Assembly (NCBI RefSeq): GCF_015864825.1
Contig: NZ_JADYWL010000007.1
Span: 100,331-164,330, forward strand
Direction of reading: 5' to 3'
Length of the DNA stretch: 64,000 bases
DNA from: Psychrobacter sp. NZS113
Lineage (GTDB): Bacteria; Pseudomonadota; Gammaproteobacteria; Pseudomonadales; Moraxellaceae
This document shows positions 29,014-39,121 of this stretch, one piece after another. The position numbers and the translations under genes are program-made. The notes beneath the pieces were generated by a model, which saw nothing but the letters and a program-made list of their open reading frames with translations, did not search any database and was not told the DNA's origin. Every line of letters begins with the position of its first letter. Position 1 is the first letter of the stretch.

Positions 29014-30540
29014 ATGACCCAAACATCGACCCAAGCACCAACGCGCCCTGTTCGTACTCGTATCGCGCCTTCACCGACTGGCTTTCCTCATGTAGGAACA
29101 GCTTATATCGCACTATTTAACTTGGCCTTTGCTAAAGCGCACGGCGGCGAGTTTATTTTGCGTATCGAAGACACTGACCAAACACGCTCAACCGAGCAAT
29201 CTGAACAAATGATTTTAGACGCGCTGCGTTGGGTCGGTCTAGATTGGAGCGAGGGTCCAGATATCGGTGGTCCTCATGCCCCTTATCGTCAGAGCGAACG
29301 TAGCGATATTTATACCAAACACGCCGAGATGCTCATAGAAAAAGATCATGCGTTTCGCTGTTTTTGTACCAGTGAAGAGCTAGATACCATGCGTGCTGAG
29401 CAAATGGCCAATGGTGAGACCCCACGTTATGACGGTCGCTGTGCTCACCTTGCACCAGAGACTACCGAGCAATTGGTCGCTGAAGGCAAACCGCATGTAA
29501 TTCGTATGCGCGTGCCTACCGAAGGCATCTGCCAAGTACATGACATGCTACGTGGTACGGTTGAGATTCCTTGGACCCAAGTCGACATGCAAGTGCTGCT
29601 AAAAACAGACGGCATGCCAACATACCATTTAGCCAATGTCGTCGATGATCACTTGATGGATATCAGTCATGTGATGCGCGGTGAGGAGTGGTTGAACTCT
29701 GCGCCTAAGCATCAGTTGCTTTATGAATATTTTGGTTGGGAGATGCCAGTACTTTGCCACATGCCATTACTGCGTAACCCAGACAAATCAAAACTGTCTA
29801 AGCGTAAAAACCCAACCTCTATCACCTACTATCGTGATGCGGGCGTACTACCTGAAGCGTTGCTAAACTATCTCGGTCGTATGGGCTACTCGATGCCAAA
29901 TGATGCTGAGCAGTTTACGTTAGAAGAAATGATTGCCAGTTTTGACATTCAGCGTGTGTCACTTGGCGGCCCTATCTTTGATATCGAAAAACTAAACTGG
30001 CTAAACGCAGAGTGGCTACGCGCCCTTACCCCTGAAGAGCTAAAGAACAAAATCCTTGAGTGGGCAAGCAATAGCGATAAATTAACCGCTATCGCAGCGG
30101 CGATTCAGCCACGTATTGAACTACTGTCTGATGCGGTGAATTGGAGTGGCTTCTACTTCCAAAACCTACCTGCTATCAATGCTGAGAGCTTTACACATAA
30201 GTCACTCACCCCTGAGCAAATCATGGATATGCTACAGCTGTCATTATGGCAGTTAGAAGTCCTGCCAACTTGGTCAGAAGAAAACATCTACGCCACGCTA
30301 AAAGGTATGGCCGCTCACCTCGATATCAAGATGCGTGACTTTATGGCGCCGTTCTTTATCGCTATCGCTGGTAGCACGTCATCAACGCCAGTCATGAACT
30401 CTATGGCGATTATCGGTGCTGATATGACGCTGACACGATTGCGTCATGCGGTTGATGTACTGGGTGGTCTCGGTAAAAAGAAACTGAAAAAACTTGAGAA
30501 ACAAGTGGCTGAATTACCAGACTTTTTGGCTGCTGAGTAG
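29014..30540 (+). CDS. gltX: Glutamyl-tRNA synthetase
   Basis: A 508-residue class I synthetase. The HIGH equivalent is [19 protein letters not shown] and the KMSKS loop is [25 protein letters not shown] and a C-terminal helical anticodon-binding domain are present. It charges tRNA(Glu) in the cytoplasm. Length and domain content are standard for the full-length enzyme, in contrast to GluQ at the left edge. Monocistronic with its own terminator. Confidence 0.97.
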   Translation: MTQTSTQAPTRPVRTRIAPSPTGFPHVGTAYIALFNLAFAKAHGGEFILRIEDTDQTRSTEQSEQMILDALRWVGLDWSEGPDIGGPHAPYRQSERSDIYTKHAEMLIEKDHAFRCFCTSEELDTMRAEQMANGETPRYDGRCAHLAPETTEQLVAEGKPHVIRMRVPTEGICQVHDMLRGTVEIPWTQVDMQVLLKTDGMPTYHLANVVDDHLMDISHVMRGEEWLNSAPKHQLLYEYFGWEMPVLCHMPLLRNPDKSKLSKRKNPTSITYYRDAGVLPEALLNYLGRMGYSMPNDAEQFTLEEMIASFDIQRVSLGGPIFDIEKLNWLNAEWLRALTPEELKNKILEWASNSDKLTAIAAAIQPRIELLSDAVNWSGFYFQNLPAINAESFTHKSLTPEQIMDMLQLSLWQLEVLPTWSEENIYATLKGMAAHLDIKMRDFMAPFFIAIAGSTSSTPVMNSMAIIGADMTLTRLRHAVDVLGGLGKKKLKKLEKQVAELPDFLAAE

Positions 30541-30600
30541 TTTAGCTACTGAATAACTTATCTACTAAACAGTCGATTAGCTGAAATTTTTGAATGTAGA

Positions 30601-30627
30601 AGGGTCAGGCCAGTTCTGACCCTTTTT
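30601..30627 (+). terminator. Terminator of gltX
   Basis: AGGGTCAG and CTGACCCT form an 8-bp stem with a 7-base loop and a T-run. Confidence 0.9.
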
Positions 30628-30698
30628 CGTTATTAATAGGTATTACTACCCTTAGACTATTAAATATCCTTTATCAAACTTCTTCACTGGAAATAAAC

Positions 30699-31064
30699 AT
30701 GGCCGCCAAAACCGTCACGATAGAAAGCAAAGACTATGTCTTTAACACCCTCAAAGAAGCACAGAAATATTATGATGCCATCGTAAAAGAGCTTTTTGAT
30801 GCCAAGCTTACCCTGACAAAGGGTCAGGACTTTGAAGATTTAAAGTGGATATATACCACTTACTGCGGTTATACCAATCATAATCTAGATAAATTAAGCG
30901 AGTTTGATATTACTGGCTTTAAAGGTATCAGAACCGTCAGAGAAAAAGGTGGTCAATACATGCCGACTGAATGCAGTGCGATTATCTTTTCTGATGGCAG
31001 CGAAGAAGAGTTTTATACGGACAAAGCCATCAAAGAGATCTCTCTTAAGCAAAATCCACGCTAA
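30699..31064 (+). CDS. DCL-family (DUF3223) protein
   Basis: A 121-residue protein resembling the DCL domain. Features are an N-terminal YVFNTLKEAQKYYDAIV segment, a middle LKWIYTTYCGY, and a GIRTVREKGGQYMPTECSAIIFSDGSEEEFY block. In plants DCL is needed for chloroplast rRNA maturation; bacterial members are uncharacterised, and an RNA-related role is only an inference. No signal peptide or membrane segment. Single gene between gltX and the tRNA pair. Confidence 0.72.
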   Translation: MAAKTVTIESKDYVFNTLKEAQKYYDAIVKELFDAKLTLTKGQDFEDLKWIYTTYCGYTNHNLDKLSEFDITGFKGIRTVREKGGQYMPTECSAIIFSDGSEEEFYTDKAIKEISLKQNPR

Positions 31065-31140
31065 TTTGGCCTTGTTAAGCTAACAAAATAGGCTGAAACG
31101 CTTTTTTTTGCATATTTATGGATTATTTTTAAAATAGTAG

Positions 31141-31169
31141 TTGACAGGACTGTCGGTCTTGCATAAAAT
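31141..31169 (+). promoter_or_regulatory. Strong sigma-70 promoter of the tRNA-Ala/tRNA-Glu unit
   Basis: A perfect TTGACA at 31141, a 17-bp spacer and TAAAAT at 31164 lie 17 bp before tRNA-Ala. Confidence 0.85.
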
Positions 31170-31186
31170 ACGCACACTCTTAGCGA

Positions 31187-31262
31187 GGGGCTATAGCTCA
31201 GTTGGTAGAGCACTTGCATGGCATGCAAGGGGTCAACGGTTCGACTCCGTTTAGCTCCACCA
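31187..31262 (+). tRNA. tRNA-Ala (anticodon GGC)
   Basis: Acceptor GGGGCTA/TAGCTCC with A discriminator and encoded CCA. The anticodon stem CTTGC/GCAAG encloses ATGGCAT, giving GGC. D and T arms are canonical. Confidence 0.97.
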
Positions 31263-31407
31263 TACTATTTATTGCAATGCTCAGTACTACTGAAATTTAT
31301 AATAGATACTCGCTAGTAGGACGATATCAGCACCTAGGCAATGCTTACTTGTAAGCTATCTGATATTGTGAAGTACCGTTGTAACCATTGGTTATAACAC
31401 TCTATGC

Positions 31408-31483
31408 GTCCCCATCGTCTAGAGGCCTAGGACACCGCCCTTTCACGGCGGTAACGGGGGTTCGAATCCCCCTGGGGACGCCA
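31408..31483 (+). tRNA. tRNA-Glu (anticodon UUC)
   Basis: Acceptor GTCCCCA/TGGGGAC, encoded CCA, anticodon loop CTTTCAC between CCGCC and GGCGG, giving TTC. It lies 145 bp after tRNA-Ala and is probably in the same transcript. Confidence 0.97.
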
Positions 31484-31545
31484 CTATTCGGCGTCACTTA
31501 TTAGCACTGTTGCTTAGCATCAGATTAGACTAATAAGCGAACAAT

Positions 31546-31583
31546 AAAAAATCCCAGTCATCACACGGTGACTGGGATTTTTT
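31546..31583. terminator. Terminator after the tRNA pair
   Basis: AAAAAATCCCAGTCA pairs perfectly with TGACTGGGATTTTTT; works in both directions. Confidence 0.9.
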
Positions 31584-31643
31584 ATGTCTGTTGGTTTTGT
31601 TATAGTCAGTTTATTATGGTTTGGATAATCTGAAGTTACTATA

Positions 31644-31943
31644 TCAACGATCGTAACAAGAGACGAACTCTCTAATCGCCCAACCCCATTGCCTATACTC
31701 GCCCTTATAGTAACCTTCTAGATAAACCCACGGACGGTTTCTACTATCATAAGTGACCTCTGTGACATACACTTCGCGATCATTACGCAGCTTATTAATA
31801 ATCTTGCCATTAGGTTCATCGCGGATGTTTAATGGTGTGTCAGTCGGATCTGTTACTTTGCAAATTCTCTCAGCATGCGCAGCACTTATCCCAACAGTCG
31901 TCGCAAACAGAGATACAGCAACGGTACAAGCCAAACGTTTCAT
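31644..31943 (-). CDS. Small secreted SH3-like protein
   Basis: A 99-residue protein with a signal peptide (to SAAHA, residue 24) and one bacterial SH3-like domain. LNIRDEPNGKIINKLRNDREVYV is the conserved LNVRxxPxGxVIxxLxxGxxV pattern, followed by RPWVYLEG and WGWAIREFV. Two cysteines (RICKV, VSCYD) may be bridged. Such single-domain proteins are often periplasmic and bind peptides or cell wall; no specific role can be given. GGGAT precedes the ATG. Confidence 0.82.
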   Translation of the reverse strand: MKRLACTVAVSLFATTVGISAAHAERICKVTDPTDTPLNIRDEPNGKIINKLRNDREVYVTEVTYDSRNRPWVYLEGYYKGEYRQWGWAIREFVSCYDR

Positions 31944-32227
31944 CTCAAATCCCTATTATCAACAAATGTTTTATCTAATCCTGATATATTATCAGAGTTG
32001 GCACTGCCGTATCTGAGATTTTTATAAGATATTTACGTTTTATCCATTTCACAGGGGCTGAGCATAAACCGTGTCTCATGGTTTCTAAAATCAATATTTA
32101 TTGAGTGATTTACTCTATTGCTAACTCACTCAATGCTAGATACTATCCACCCTATAAGCGTTTTATAAAAGACATAAAACGCTTATCACATACGAACAAC
32201 TAGAGTTATCAAAAGAAGGGATTCGCT

Positions 32228-32881
32228 ATGTTCGGGATTGAGAACTATCTAGGGTTTATTTTGGCTGCTATTCTTTTAAACCTAACCCTAGGCACGGATA
32301 GCATGTATATCATTACCCGTAGTATTTCGCAGGGACAAACGGCAGGGTTTTATTCTGTGTTGGGTATTACTTCGGGTATTCTGGTACATACGCTACTGGC
32401 TTCGCTAGGATTGTCCGTGTTACTTGCCAACTCTCCTACGGCATTTATGCTCGTAAAATATATTGGTGCCGGATACTTGTGCTATTTGGGTGTCAAAATG
32501 CTAATGAGTAAACAGCAGCCTTTGATAGCCAGTCGTTTGCAGGATAGCGAGAAGCCGAAATCCATCAAACCTCTAGACCACTGGCAAATATATAAGCAAG
32601 GTGTACTCACCAATACCTTTAATCCAAAAGTCGCGTTATTTTTCCTCGCATTTTTCCCGCAGTTTATTGACTCCAGTTATGCTTACGGCATGCTGTCATT
32701 TTTAATGTTGGGACTAACCTTTGCTGTTACTGGCTTTATATGGTGCTTGTGTTTGGCACTGCTGGCGTCAAAGTTCAGCAAAAAACTAAGAGAGAATCCA
32801 AAAATTGAATCGATGATGAATAAAATAAGTGGTGTCGTATTTATGGGCCTAGGAATTAAGTTGTTGACTGAGAAGGGTTGA
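32228..32881 (+). CDS. LysE/RhtB-family amino acid exporter
   Basis: A 217-residue inner-membrane protein with six expected helices. The family N-terminus appears as LNLTLGTDSMYIITRSISQGQTAGFYSVLGI, with Thr and Asp where many members have PGP. KYIGAGYLCYLGVKML and the GVLTNTFNPKVALFFLAFFPQFI block are typical. Members export threonine, homoserine, lysine or similar compounds. AAGAAGG precedes the ATG. Confidence 0.88.
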   Translation: MFGIENYLGFILAAILLNLTLGTDSMYIITRSISQGQTAGFYSVLGITSGILVHTLLASLGLSVLLANSPTAFMLVKYIGAGYLCYLGVKMLMSKQQPLIASRLQDSEKPKSIKPLDHWQIYKQGVLTNTFNPKVALFFLAFFPQFIDSSYAYGMLSFLMLGLTFAVTGFIWCLCLALLASKFSKKLRENPKIESMMNKISGVVFMGLGIKLLTEKG

Positions 32882-32913
32882 TAGAATTGGAATACATAGT
32901 AGAGGATGTAATA

Positions 32914-33372
32914 ATGAACGATGATAGTAAGAAAAAATTTACTTTGCTACTTGAAGAGTTACTCAACACGGAATGCTCAGAACCAAGACAAATAGAGATA
33001 AACCTTGAACTAAATAAATTATCTCCCGATCCACTTTGGAGTGATTATATATTCTGGAGTGATGAGTATGTATACGAAGATGGGAATGTAAACTACGAGG
33101 AGTTTTTTGATAAAATTTCTGAGTACCCAAATTCTTACGAATATAAAACAAAGAGTCGCATTTTAGAGTTGGCTCAAAAACTTATTATTAGAGATTTCTC
33201 TGAGATTAGTGAAGTTGACATAGTAAATGAAATCAATGAATTGTCTCCCGATATCAGTTGGACGAACTACCTTTTTGTCGATAAAAGCTGCTTAAACGAT
33301 GATGGTAGCATCGATAAAGAAAAGTTCTTAAATAAAGTGTTTAAAGAGAGCTGGAATGAGAACTTCAGATAA
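32914..33372 (+). CDS. Acidic protein built from two copies of a 60-residue unit
   Basis: A 152-residue, strongly acidic, AT-rich gene that I cannot assign. Residues 9-68 and 83-142 align without gaps: LSPDPLWSDYIFW..DGNVNYEEFFDKI matches LSPDISWTNYLFV..DGSIDKEKFLNKV, each followed by a short linker or tail. Each unit is a helix, a loop with LSPD and aromatic residues, then another helix. This vaguely recalls the colicin/pyocin immunity fold (SDLIYYP loop), but the resemblance is weak. The ATG at 32914 has AGAGG 8 bp upstream; an in-frame TTG at 32878 overlaps lysE and lacks one. Low GC suggests recent acquisition. Confidence 0.6.
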   Translation: MNDDSKKKFTLLLEELLNTECSEPRQIEINLELNKLSPDPLWSDYIFWSDEYVYEDGNVNYEEFFDKISEYPNSYEYKTKSRILELAQKLIIRDFSEISEVDIVNEINELSPDISWTNYLFVDKSCLNDDGSIDKEKFLNKVFKESWNENFR

Positions 33373-33422
33373 GTTAAGTAAATAGATTTTCAGATATTTG
33401 CTTTCCCTCTTCTCAGACAATA

Positions 33423-33463
33423 AAAAAGCCCAGTCCCCTACTTTGAATGGGATTGGGCTTTTT
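33423..33463. terminator. Bidirectional terminator between the acidic-protein gene and acnA
   Basis: AAAAAGCCCAGTCCC pairs with GGGATTGGGCTTTTT with one G-U pair. It serves both convergent genes. Confidence 0.88.
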
Positions 33464-33486
33464 ATCATACGACGCTTAATTAACCA

Positions 33487-36315
33487 TTATGCAGCGTTTT
33501 TGCTCTCAGCAGCCAATTGACGCAGTACATAGTGCAATACACCACCGTGACGCACGTATTCACGCTCTTTTGGCGTTTGTAGCATGACATTGACTACAAA
33601 ACTCTCGGTTGAGCCATCAGCACGTGTGGCCGTGACCGTCGCTGTTTTGCTTTCACCATTGTCTAGACCCGTGATGCTAAGCACCTCAGAACCGTCTAGG
33701 TTATAGGTCGCTGTATTTTCACCTTCTTTAAAGGTCAATGGCAACACACCCATACCGACTAGGTTTGAACGGTGAATACGCTCAAATGAGCTGGTCAATA
33801 CTGCTTTTACACCGAGTAAAATCGTACCCTTCGCAGCCCAATCACGGCTAGAGCCAGAGCCATATTCCGCACCACCCAATACCACGAGCGGACGCTTTTC
33901 TTCTTTATACTTCATTGCCGCATCATAGATGGCCATTTCTTCGCCGTCTTGGAGAGTAGCGCTATCACCATTGAAGTAATAAGTATAGCCGCCCTCTTTG
34001 CCAGCCATCATCGTATTTTTGATACGGATATTGGCAAAGGTACCACGAGTCATAACCGCATCATTACCACGGCGTGAGCCATAGCTGTTGAAATCGGCTT
34101 GTAGGACACCACGCTCTTGCAGATACTTGCCCGCAGGTGAGTCTGGGTCGATATTACCCGCTGGTGAGATGTGATCAGTAGTGATTGAATCACCGAACAG
34201 ACCTAAGATACGTGCGCCTTCGATATCAGGGATACCTTCTGGCTCCATGGTCATACCATCAAAGAAAGGTGGGTTTTTGATATACGTTGACCCTTCATCC
34301 CATGGATACAATTGGCTATCCGCTGAACTGATCGCGTTCCATGCTTTGCTACCTGCAAACACTTCACCGTAATTTTTGCGGAACATATCAGCATCGATAT
34401 TATTAGCAATCAACTCATTGATCTCTTCTGACGTTGGCCAGATGTCTTTTAAGAACACATCATTACCGTCTTGATCCTGACCCAGCGGATGAGTGGTCAT
34501 ATCGATATCGACCGTGCCTGTCAACGCATAAGCAACGACCAACGGTGGTGACGCTAAATAACTGGCCTTGACGTGTGAGTGAATACGACCTTCAAAGTTA
34601 CGGTTACCAGACAGTACCGCCGCAGCGACCAAATCGTTTTCTTCGATACCTTTTTCGATACTTTCAAGCAATGGCCCTGAGTTACCGATACACGTGGTGC
34701 AACCATAACCTACTAGATAGAAGCCTGTTTTTTCTAGCTCATCCATCAGCTTGGTTTTTTCTAGGTAATCAGTCACCACTTTTGAACCAGGTGCTAATGA
34801 TGTTTTGACCCATGGCTTGGCTTTCAGGCCTTTAGCTACTGCTTTTTTGGCGACTAAACCTGCACCAATCATAACCGCAGGGTTTGAGGTGTTGGTACAA
34901 GAAGTAATGGCGGCAATCACGACTGAACCATCACGTAGCTTGTGGTCTTTCTCATCGATACTAACGGTCGAGAAGACCCCATTTGCAGGCTGATAACCAT
35001 CATCTTGGTCATCGTTCATTTTTGGCTGAGCTGCTAAATGTTCAGCTTGTTCTTGCTCACCGCCCTCTTGGTCAAAGCGTACTTTGCCTTCTACTTCTGA
35101 CTTGCGATCTTTGGTCATTTTTTCTAACGTTTCACCGAACTTCTCATGCATATCAGACAGATTGATACGTTGCTGTGGTAAGTTTGGACCAGCAAGTGCT
35201 GGCTGTACAGAAGACAAATCTAACTCTAGCTTGCTTGAATAAGTTGCAGCTGGAGTATCAGCATCATGCCATAGGCCTTGCGCCTTGGCATACTTTTCGA
35301 CCAACTCAATTTGTGCTTCATCACGACCAGATAGGCGCAGATAATCAATCGCCATTTGGTCAATTGGGAAGATACCACAAGTCGCACCATACTCTGGTGA
35401 CATATTGGCAATAGTGGCACGATCAGCCAGTGGCATACTGTGCAAACCTTCGCCATAGAATTCGACAAACTTACCAACCACACCATGCGCACGTAGCATC
35501 TCGACCACACGCAATACCAAATCTGTCGCAGTGACACCTTCAGTTAGCTTGCCTTTCAACTCAAAGCCAACCACTTGTGGAATTAGCATTGAAGATGGCT
35601 GACCGAGCATGGCCGCTTCTGCTTCGATACCGCCCACACCCCAACCCAGCACGCCGATACCATTAATCATCGTGGTATGGCTATCTGTACCAAACACCGT
35701 ATCTGGATAAGCCGTCAGCTCACCATCTACATCAGCAGCCATCACGACACGGGCTAGATACTCAAGATTGACCTGATGCACGATACCTGTGGCTGGTGGT
35801 ACGACGACGAAATTTTCAAAAGCATTACGACCCCAATGTAGGAACTCATAACGCTCATTATTACGCTTAAATTCTATTTTTTCGTTGAGATCTAGCGCGT
35901 CTTCGCGACCATAAGCATCCACTTGCACAGAATGATCGACGACCAGCTCACTAGGGATGAACGGATTGATTTGCTCGGCCTTTCCGCCCAGCTCAACCAC
36001 CGCATCACGCATCGCAGCCAAATCGACCACTGAAGGCACACCAGTGAAATCCTGCAACACCACACGTGCTGGCATAAAAGCGATTTCTTTTGACGCCTCA
36101 GCCCCTGCATCCCAATTAGCAACGGCTTCGATATGGTTTTTACCGACTGATTGGCCGCCGTCTTCGTTACGTAATAGGTTCTCTAGTACGATTTTCATGC
36201 AAAATGGCAGTTTACTGATGTTTTCGTAGGTTTTGGTTAGCGTTGGCAAGCTGTAGTAGGCATGTTCCTTGCCATCAACCGCAATTGTGTCTTTTACATC
36301 AAAAATATCGCTCAT
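33487..36315 (-). CDS. acnA: Aconitate hydratase AcnA
   Basis: A 942-residue iron-sulfur enzyme of the TCA cycle converting citrate to isocitrate. AITSCTNTSNP and GYGCTTCIGNSGPL provide the three cluster cysteines. EYGSGSSRDWAAKG is the C-terminal swivel-domain signature, and FGTDSHTTMINGIG lies upstream. Between about residues 390 and 450 there is an acidic Gln/Asp-rich insert (DQEGGEQEQAEHLAA, then DDQDDGYQPANG) relative to E. coli AcnA. The ATG at 36315 has AAGGAAG upstream; a longer in-frame start at 36351 is not supported. Confidence 0.96.
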   Translation of the reverse strand: MSDIFDVKDTIAVDGKEHAYYSLPTLTKTYENISKLPFCMKIVLENLLRNEDGGQSVGKNHIEAVANWDAGAEASKEIAFMPARVVLQDFTGVPSVVDLAAMRDAVVELGGKAEQINPFIPSELVVDHSVQVDAYGREDALDLNEKIEFKRNNERYEFLHWGRNAFENFVVVPPATGIVHQVNLEYLARVVMAADVDGELTAYPDTVFGTDSHTTMINGIGVLGWGVGGIEAEAAMLGQPSSMLIPQVVGFELKGKLTEGVTATDLVLRVVEMLRAHGVVGKFVEFYGEGLHSMPLADRATIANMSPEYGATCGIFPIDQMAIDYLRLSGRDEAQIELVEKYAKAQGLWHDADTPAATYSSKLELDLSSVQPALAGPNLPQQRINLSDMHEKFGETLEKMTKDRKSEVEGKVRFDQEGGEQEQAEHLAAQPKMNDDQDDGYQPANGVFSTVSIDEKDHKLRDGSVVIAAITSCTNTSNPAVMIGAGLVAKKAVAKGLKAKPWVKTSLAPGSKVVTDYLEKTKLMDELEKTGFYLVGYGCTTCIGNSGPLLESIEKGIEENDLVAAAVLSGNRNFEGRIHSHVKASYLASPPLVVAYALTGTVDIDMTTHPLGQDQDGNDVFLKDIWPTSEEINELIANNIDADMFRKNYGEVFAGSKAWNAISSADSQLYPWDEGSTYIKNPPFFDGMTMEPEGIPDIEGARILGLFGDSITTDHISPAGNIDPDSPAGKYLQERGVLQADFNSYGSRRGNDAVMTRGTFANIRIKNTMMAGKEGGYTYYFNGDSATLQDGEEMAIYDAAMKYKEEKRPLVVLGGAEYGSGSSRDWAAKGTILLGVKAVLTSSFERIHRSNLVGMGVLPLTFKEGENTATYNLDGSEVLSITGLDNGESKTATVTATRADGSTESFVVNVMLQTPKEREYVRHGGVLHYVLRQLAAESKNAA

Positions 36316-36652
36316 GGTAGCTTCCTTATCGTTGTTATATATCCTGAACATAAGCAGTCTTACGCTCGTGCTGATAATTGGTGGCTAGATAAATCCTTCA
36401 TCATTGTTTATTAAAGTTAATCGTTATTTGAAATGAGGAGATATAAATCTCAATAAATAAAATAGCTAAATATTTTCTAAATACCTTTTAAATCATTTCT
36501 CTATCATTTCTCTATCATTTAACAATAACGTCCTTTTACCATAACAAATATATCAACCTTTGTTAACGTCTAGACGTAGTCAAATCGTGGCACAATCGTA
36601 AACGTAACAAAGGCTTAGCCAGTGACCCACCAATACCTTCAGTCATTTCACA
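36316..36652. other. Intergenic region between acnA and the DUF3025 gene
   Basis: About 337 bp. It contains the acnA promoter region on the minus strand and a tandem ATCATTTCTCT repeat (two full units and a partial) at 36492-36520. No ORF or RNA gene seen. Confidence 0.45.
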
Positions 36653-37645
36653 TTAATTACTTTTTTGGCGGCGACCACTGCGAAACACATGGTTATCATC
36701 GTAAAAACTCGAGTCAGTATTGTCTGGCCAAAAGTGTGGCACACCCAAAATAGGCAACGGTGCAAGCTGGCGCGGGGTAACATCGTCTTTTGATAATAAT
36801 TCGTCCATATATTGCGCAACTTTTTCATCCAAGCAATTCATCCGCTCAGCTAACGATAAAGTAAAGAATTCTTGTGCAACATTGATGACAATGCTGTGCG
36901 CGCATAAGGGTTTTCGCGGGTATACCAACTGCTCAAGCAGTGCATGCCCAAAGATATAGACCGCCGCTTGAGCATGGCTAGTAGGCTGTTGTGGGTCGTC
37001 CCACTTAGGACGCGGTGCCACTAAACTCGCCTGCCAGTCAAAATCAACCAATGCCTCACCGATACTAGCATCAGATGTCACTAGCACCGTCCCATTCTCA
37101 TCAAAGACAGTAATGGTATCGCGCACACGCCCTCTACTCGCATTGATACCTTGCGCAGCTATTTCTAGCATATGATAATAATTGAGCAACGCCTTAGTCT
37201 TCGGAAACGTCAGCCAAATACTACCGTTAAATAAATCATGCAAATTATCACGCGTCGGAATATTGCCAGTCGTCGCAATAAAGCTTTCATATGCTTCGCC
37301 TTCAGGCAGCGCATTCTGTGAGACAAACTTTAGAGTATGGGCTTGATTGTTATGAGCAGGCTTGGTGGTCGGCAGCTCTATTTGCCCATGACTGCTTTGC
37401 TGATTAAATACATTGTTTAATACACCTGCAATCACATCTATTTGCTGACCCTCATACGCCACAGCATTGTTTTGTTCGCTTGATGAACTTAGGCTTTGCC
37501 TAGCAGCGCTGATGATGCTCAGCTGATTTATATGGCACATCCATGGTGCTTGCCAATCAATGTCAGCGAAGCTTTTATCCAGCATAGGTGATATCTCAGA
37601 AGAAATATCAGCATCAAGGGTAATGGGGTAATCAGTGATAAGCAT
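36653..37645 (-). CDS. DUF3025-domain protein
   Basis: About 330 residues, cytoplasmic. The central part has the DUF3025 pattern: FIATTGNIPTRDNLHDLFNG, SIWLTFPKTKALLNYYH and SRGRVRDTITVFDENG. The N-terminal 110 residues include a Gln/Ser-rich low-complexity insert. The family function is unknown. The ATG at 37645 is taken as start; a GTG ten codons upstream (37675) is possible. Divergent from the gene at 37757. Confidence 0.8.
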   Translation of the reverse strand: MLITDYPITLDADISSEISPMLDKSFADIDWQAPWMCHINQLSIISAARQSLSSSSEQNNAVAYEGQQIDVIAGVLNNVFNQQSSHGQIELPTTKPAHNNQAHTLKFVSQNALPEGEAYESFIATTGNIPTRDNLHDLFNGSIWLTFPKTKALLNYYHMLEIAAQGINASRGRVRDTITVFDENGTVLVTSDASIGEALVDFDWQASLVAPRPKWDDPQQPTSHAQAAVYIFGHALLEQLVYPRKPLCAHSIVINVAQEFFTLSLAERMNCLDEKVAQYMDELLSKDDVTPRQLAPLPILGVPHFWPDNTDSSFYDDNHVFRSGRRQKSN

Positions 37646-37756
37646 AGGAGCGTTCTCTGTTAGGCATTTGGCCACGCTATGGTATCATGGTGCGCTTTTT
37701 TACTGCTAGATACGCCGCTCGAAAGGTCTTTTTGAGCGCTATGGATAAATGATTTT

Positions 37757-38473
37757 ATGGCAAATTTTAATACCCACCTAAATGTCGCTTTTATGGTCAG
37801 CGGCACACTGAGTTTGACGGTTTATAAGGCCGGATTGATTGATGATTCAGGCTTTTTGGTGTGCGTGGCGCTTGGGACTATTGGTGGGTTACTACCAGAC
37901 TTAGATTCTGATAATTCCACACCGATTAAGCTTGGTTTTAATATTACCTCGTTTATATTTGCCTTTGGCCTGGTCATGCATTGGCGTAGTGATTTGAGCT
38001 TACTTGCATTGATAGTATTGTGGCTAGCTGGCTACGGTTTTATGCGTTATGTGGTCTTTCATATTTTTACTACTATGACTGTGCATCGCGGCGTCATACA
38101 TTCTGTGCCGTATATGGCGATACTGGGACTGGGTTTGACGTGCTTGAGCTACTATGCCGTACAGCTGCCACTGACGACCAGCTGGTTTTACGGTTTATTC
38201 TTATTCGGCGGTGCGATGGTACATTTGTCATTGGACGAGCTGTATAGTGTCAATTTATCCAATATGAAAATGAAACGCTCATCAGGCACTGCGATGAAGT
38301 TTTATAAACATGACGACAAATGGTGGTATTTATTGCTATACACCTTGCTCGCTATACTGGTCTATATGGCACCGCCTTTTGAGGCGTTTTGGGCGCAGCT
38401 ACGTGACCCAGCACCATGGGCACAGCTCAAAGTCGGCATATTGCCAGAGTTAATAAAAAGCATGCTGCAATAA
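37757..38473 (+). CDS. DUF457/YdjM-type membrane-bound metal-dependent hydrolase
   Basis: A 238-residue membrane protein. N-terminal THLNVAFMVSG (His) and GGLLPDLDSD (Asp-rich) plus HRGVIHSVPYMAILG form the metal-binding set of the YdjM/LexA-regulated hydrolase family. Five or six membrane segments surround them. LSLDELYSVNL supplies a further Asp/Glu. The substrate is unknown; members are thought to be phospholipase-like or phosphatase-like membrane hydrolases. Followed closely by the ychJ gene. Confidence 0.8.
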   Translation: MANFNTHLNVAFMVSGTLSLTVYKAGLIDDSGFLVCVALGTIGGLLPDLDSDNSTPIKLGFNITSFIFAFGLVMHWRSDLSLLALIVLWLAGYGFMRYVVFHIFTTMTVHRGVIHSVPYMAILGLGLTCLSYYAVQLPLTTSWFYGLFLFGGAMVHLSLDELYSVNLSNMKMKRSSGTAMKFYKHDDKWWYLLLYTLLAILVYMAPPFEAFWAQLRDPAPWAQLKVGILPELIKSMLQ

Positions 38474-38518
38474 AAGCACTTTAAAGCCGTAAAATCTAAA
38501 TGATAATTAGAGTAATCT

Positions 38519-39097
38519 ATGCAATCTTCCCTACACACTTGCCCTTGCCAAATCAGTCCATCAGTAGAGATGGTAGACGCTCCGCTATCCTACCAAGACT
38601 GCTGCCAGCCTTATCATGATGCTTTTTACAATGACGAAGTAGATAAGTTGGATGATATAAAAGCAGAGACAGCCGAACGACTCATGCGCACGCGCTATAG
38701 TGCCTTTTTTTTGGTTAAGCCAGAGTATATCGTCAAGACCACGCTACCCGCACAGCAAAAATTGCTTGATATTAAAGCGATTGAGAGTTGGGCAAAAGAG
38801 ACGGACTGGGCAGGATTGGAGATTGTAGAGCACACACCCAAGCTCGGTAAACGTCATGCACAGGTTGAGTTTAAGGCTTATTTTAAAAGCCATGAGGAAA
38901 TAAATAGTGGCTTAGAAGAGAAAATACAGGCACACCATGAACTGTCTGCCTTTATAAAAATAAAAAACAAGGCGGCTGGTAACAGCGAACGCTGGTACTT
39001 TTTAGATCCGACGGTTGCGATGACTGTAAGCCAAAAGCAACCGTGCATTTGCGGATCGGGTGAGAAGTTCAAGCGGTGTTGTGGAATGTATATTTAA
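38519..39097 (+). CDS. ychJ: YchJ-family SEC-C motif protein
   Basis: 192 residues with two zinc-binding cysteine motifs: an N-terminal CPCQ..DCCQPYH and a C-terminal PCICGSGEKFKRCCGMYI, the SEC-C motif. Between them is the NTF2-like YchJ domain (AERLMRTRYSAFFLVKPEYI). The cellular role is not defined; SEC-C motifs in SecA bind zinc and contact SecB or the ribosome. It starts 45 bp after the hydrolase gene, so the two may share a transcript. Confidence 0.88.
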   Translation: MQSSLHTCPCQISPSVEMVDAPLSYQDCCQPYHDAFYNDEVDKLDDIKAETAERLMRTRYSAFFLVKPEYIVKTTLPAQQKLLDIKAIESWAKETDWAGLEIVEHTPKLGKRHAQVEFKAYFKSHEEINSGLEEKIQAHHELSAFIKIKNKAAGNSERWYFLDPTVAMTVSQKQPCICGSGEKFKRCCGMYI

Positions 39098-39121
39098 GCA
39101 ATACTAAATATTAATCAACCC

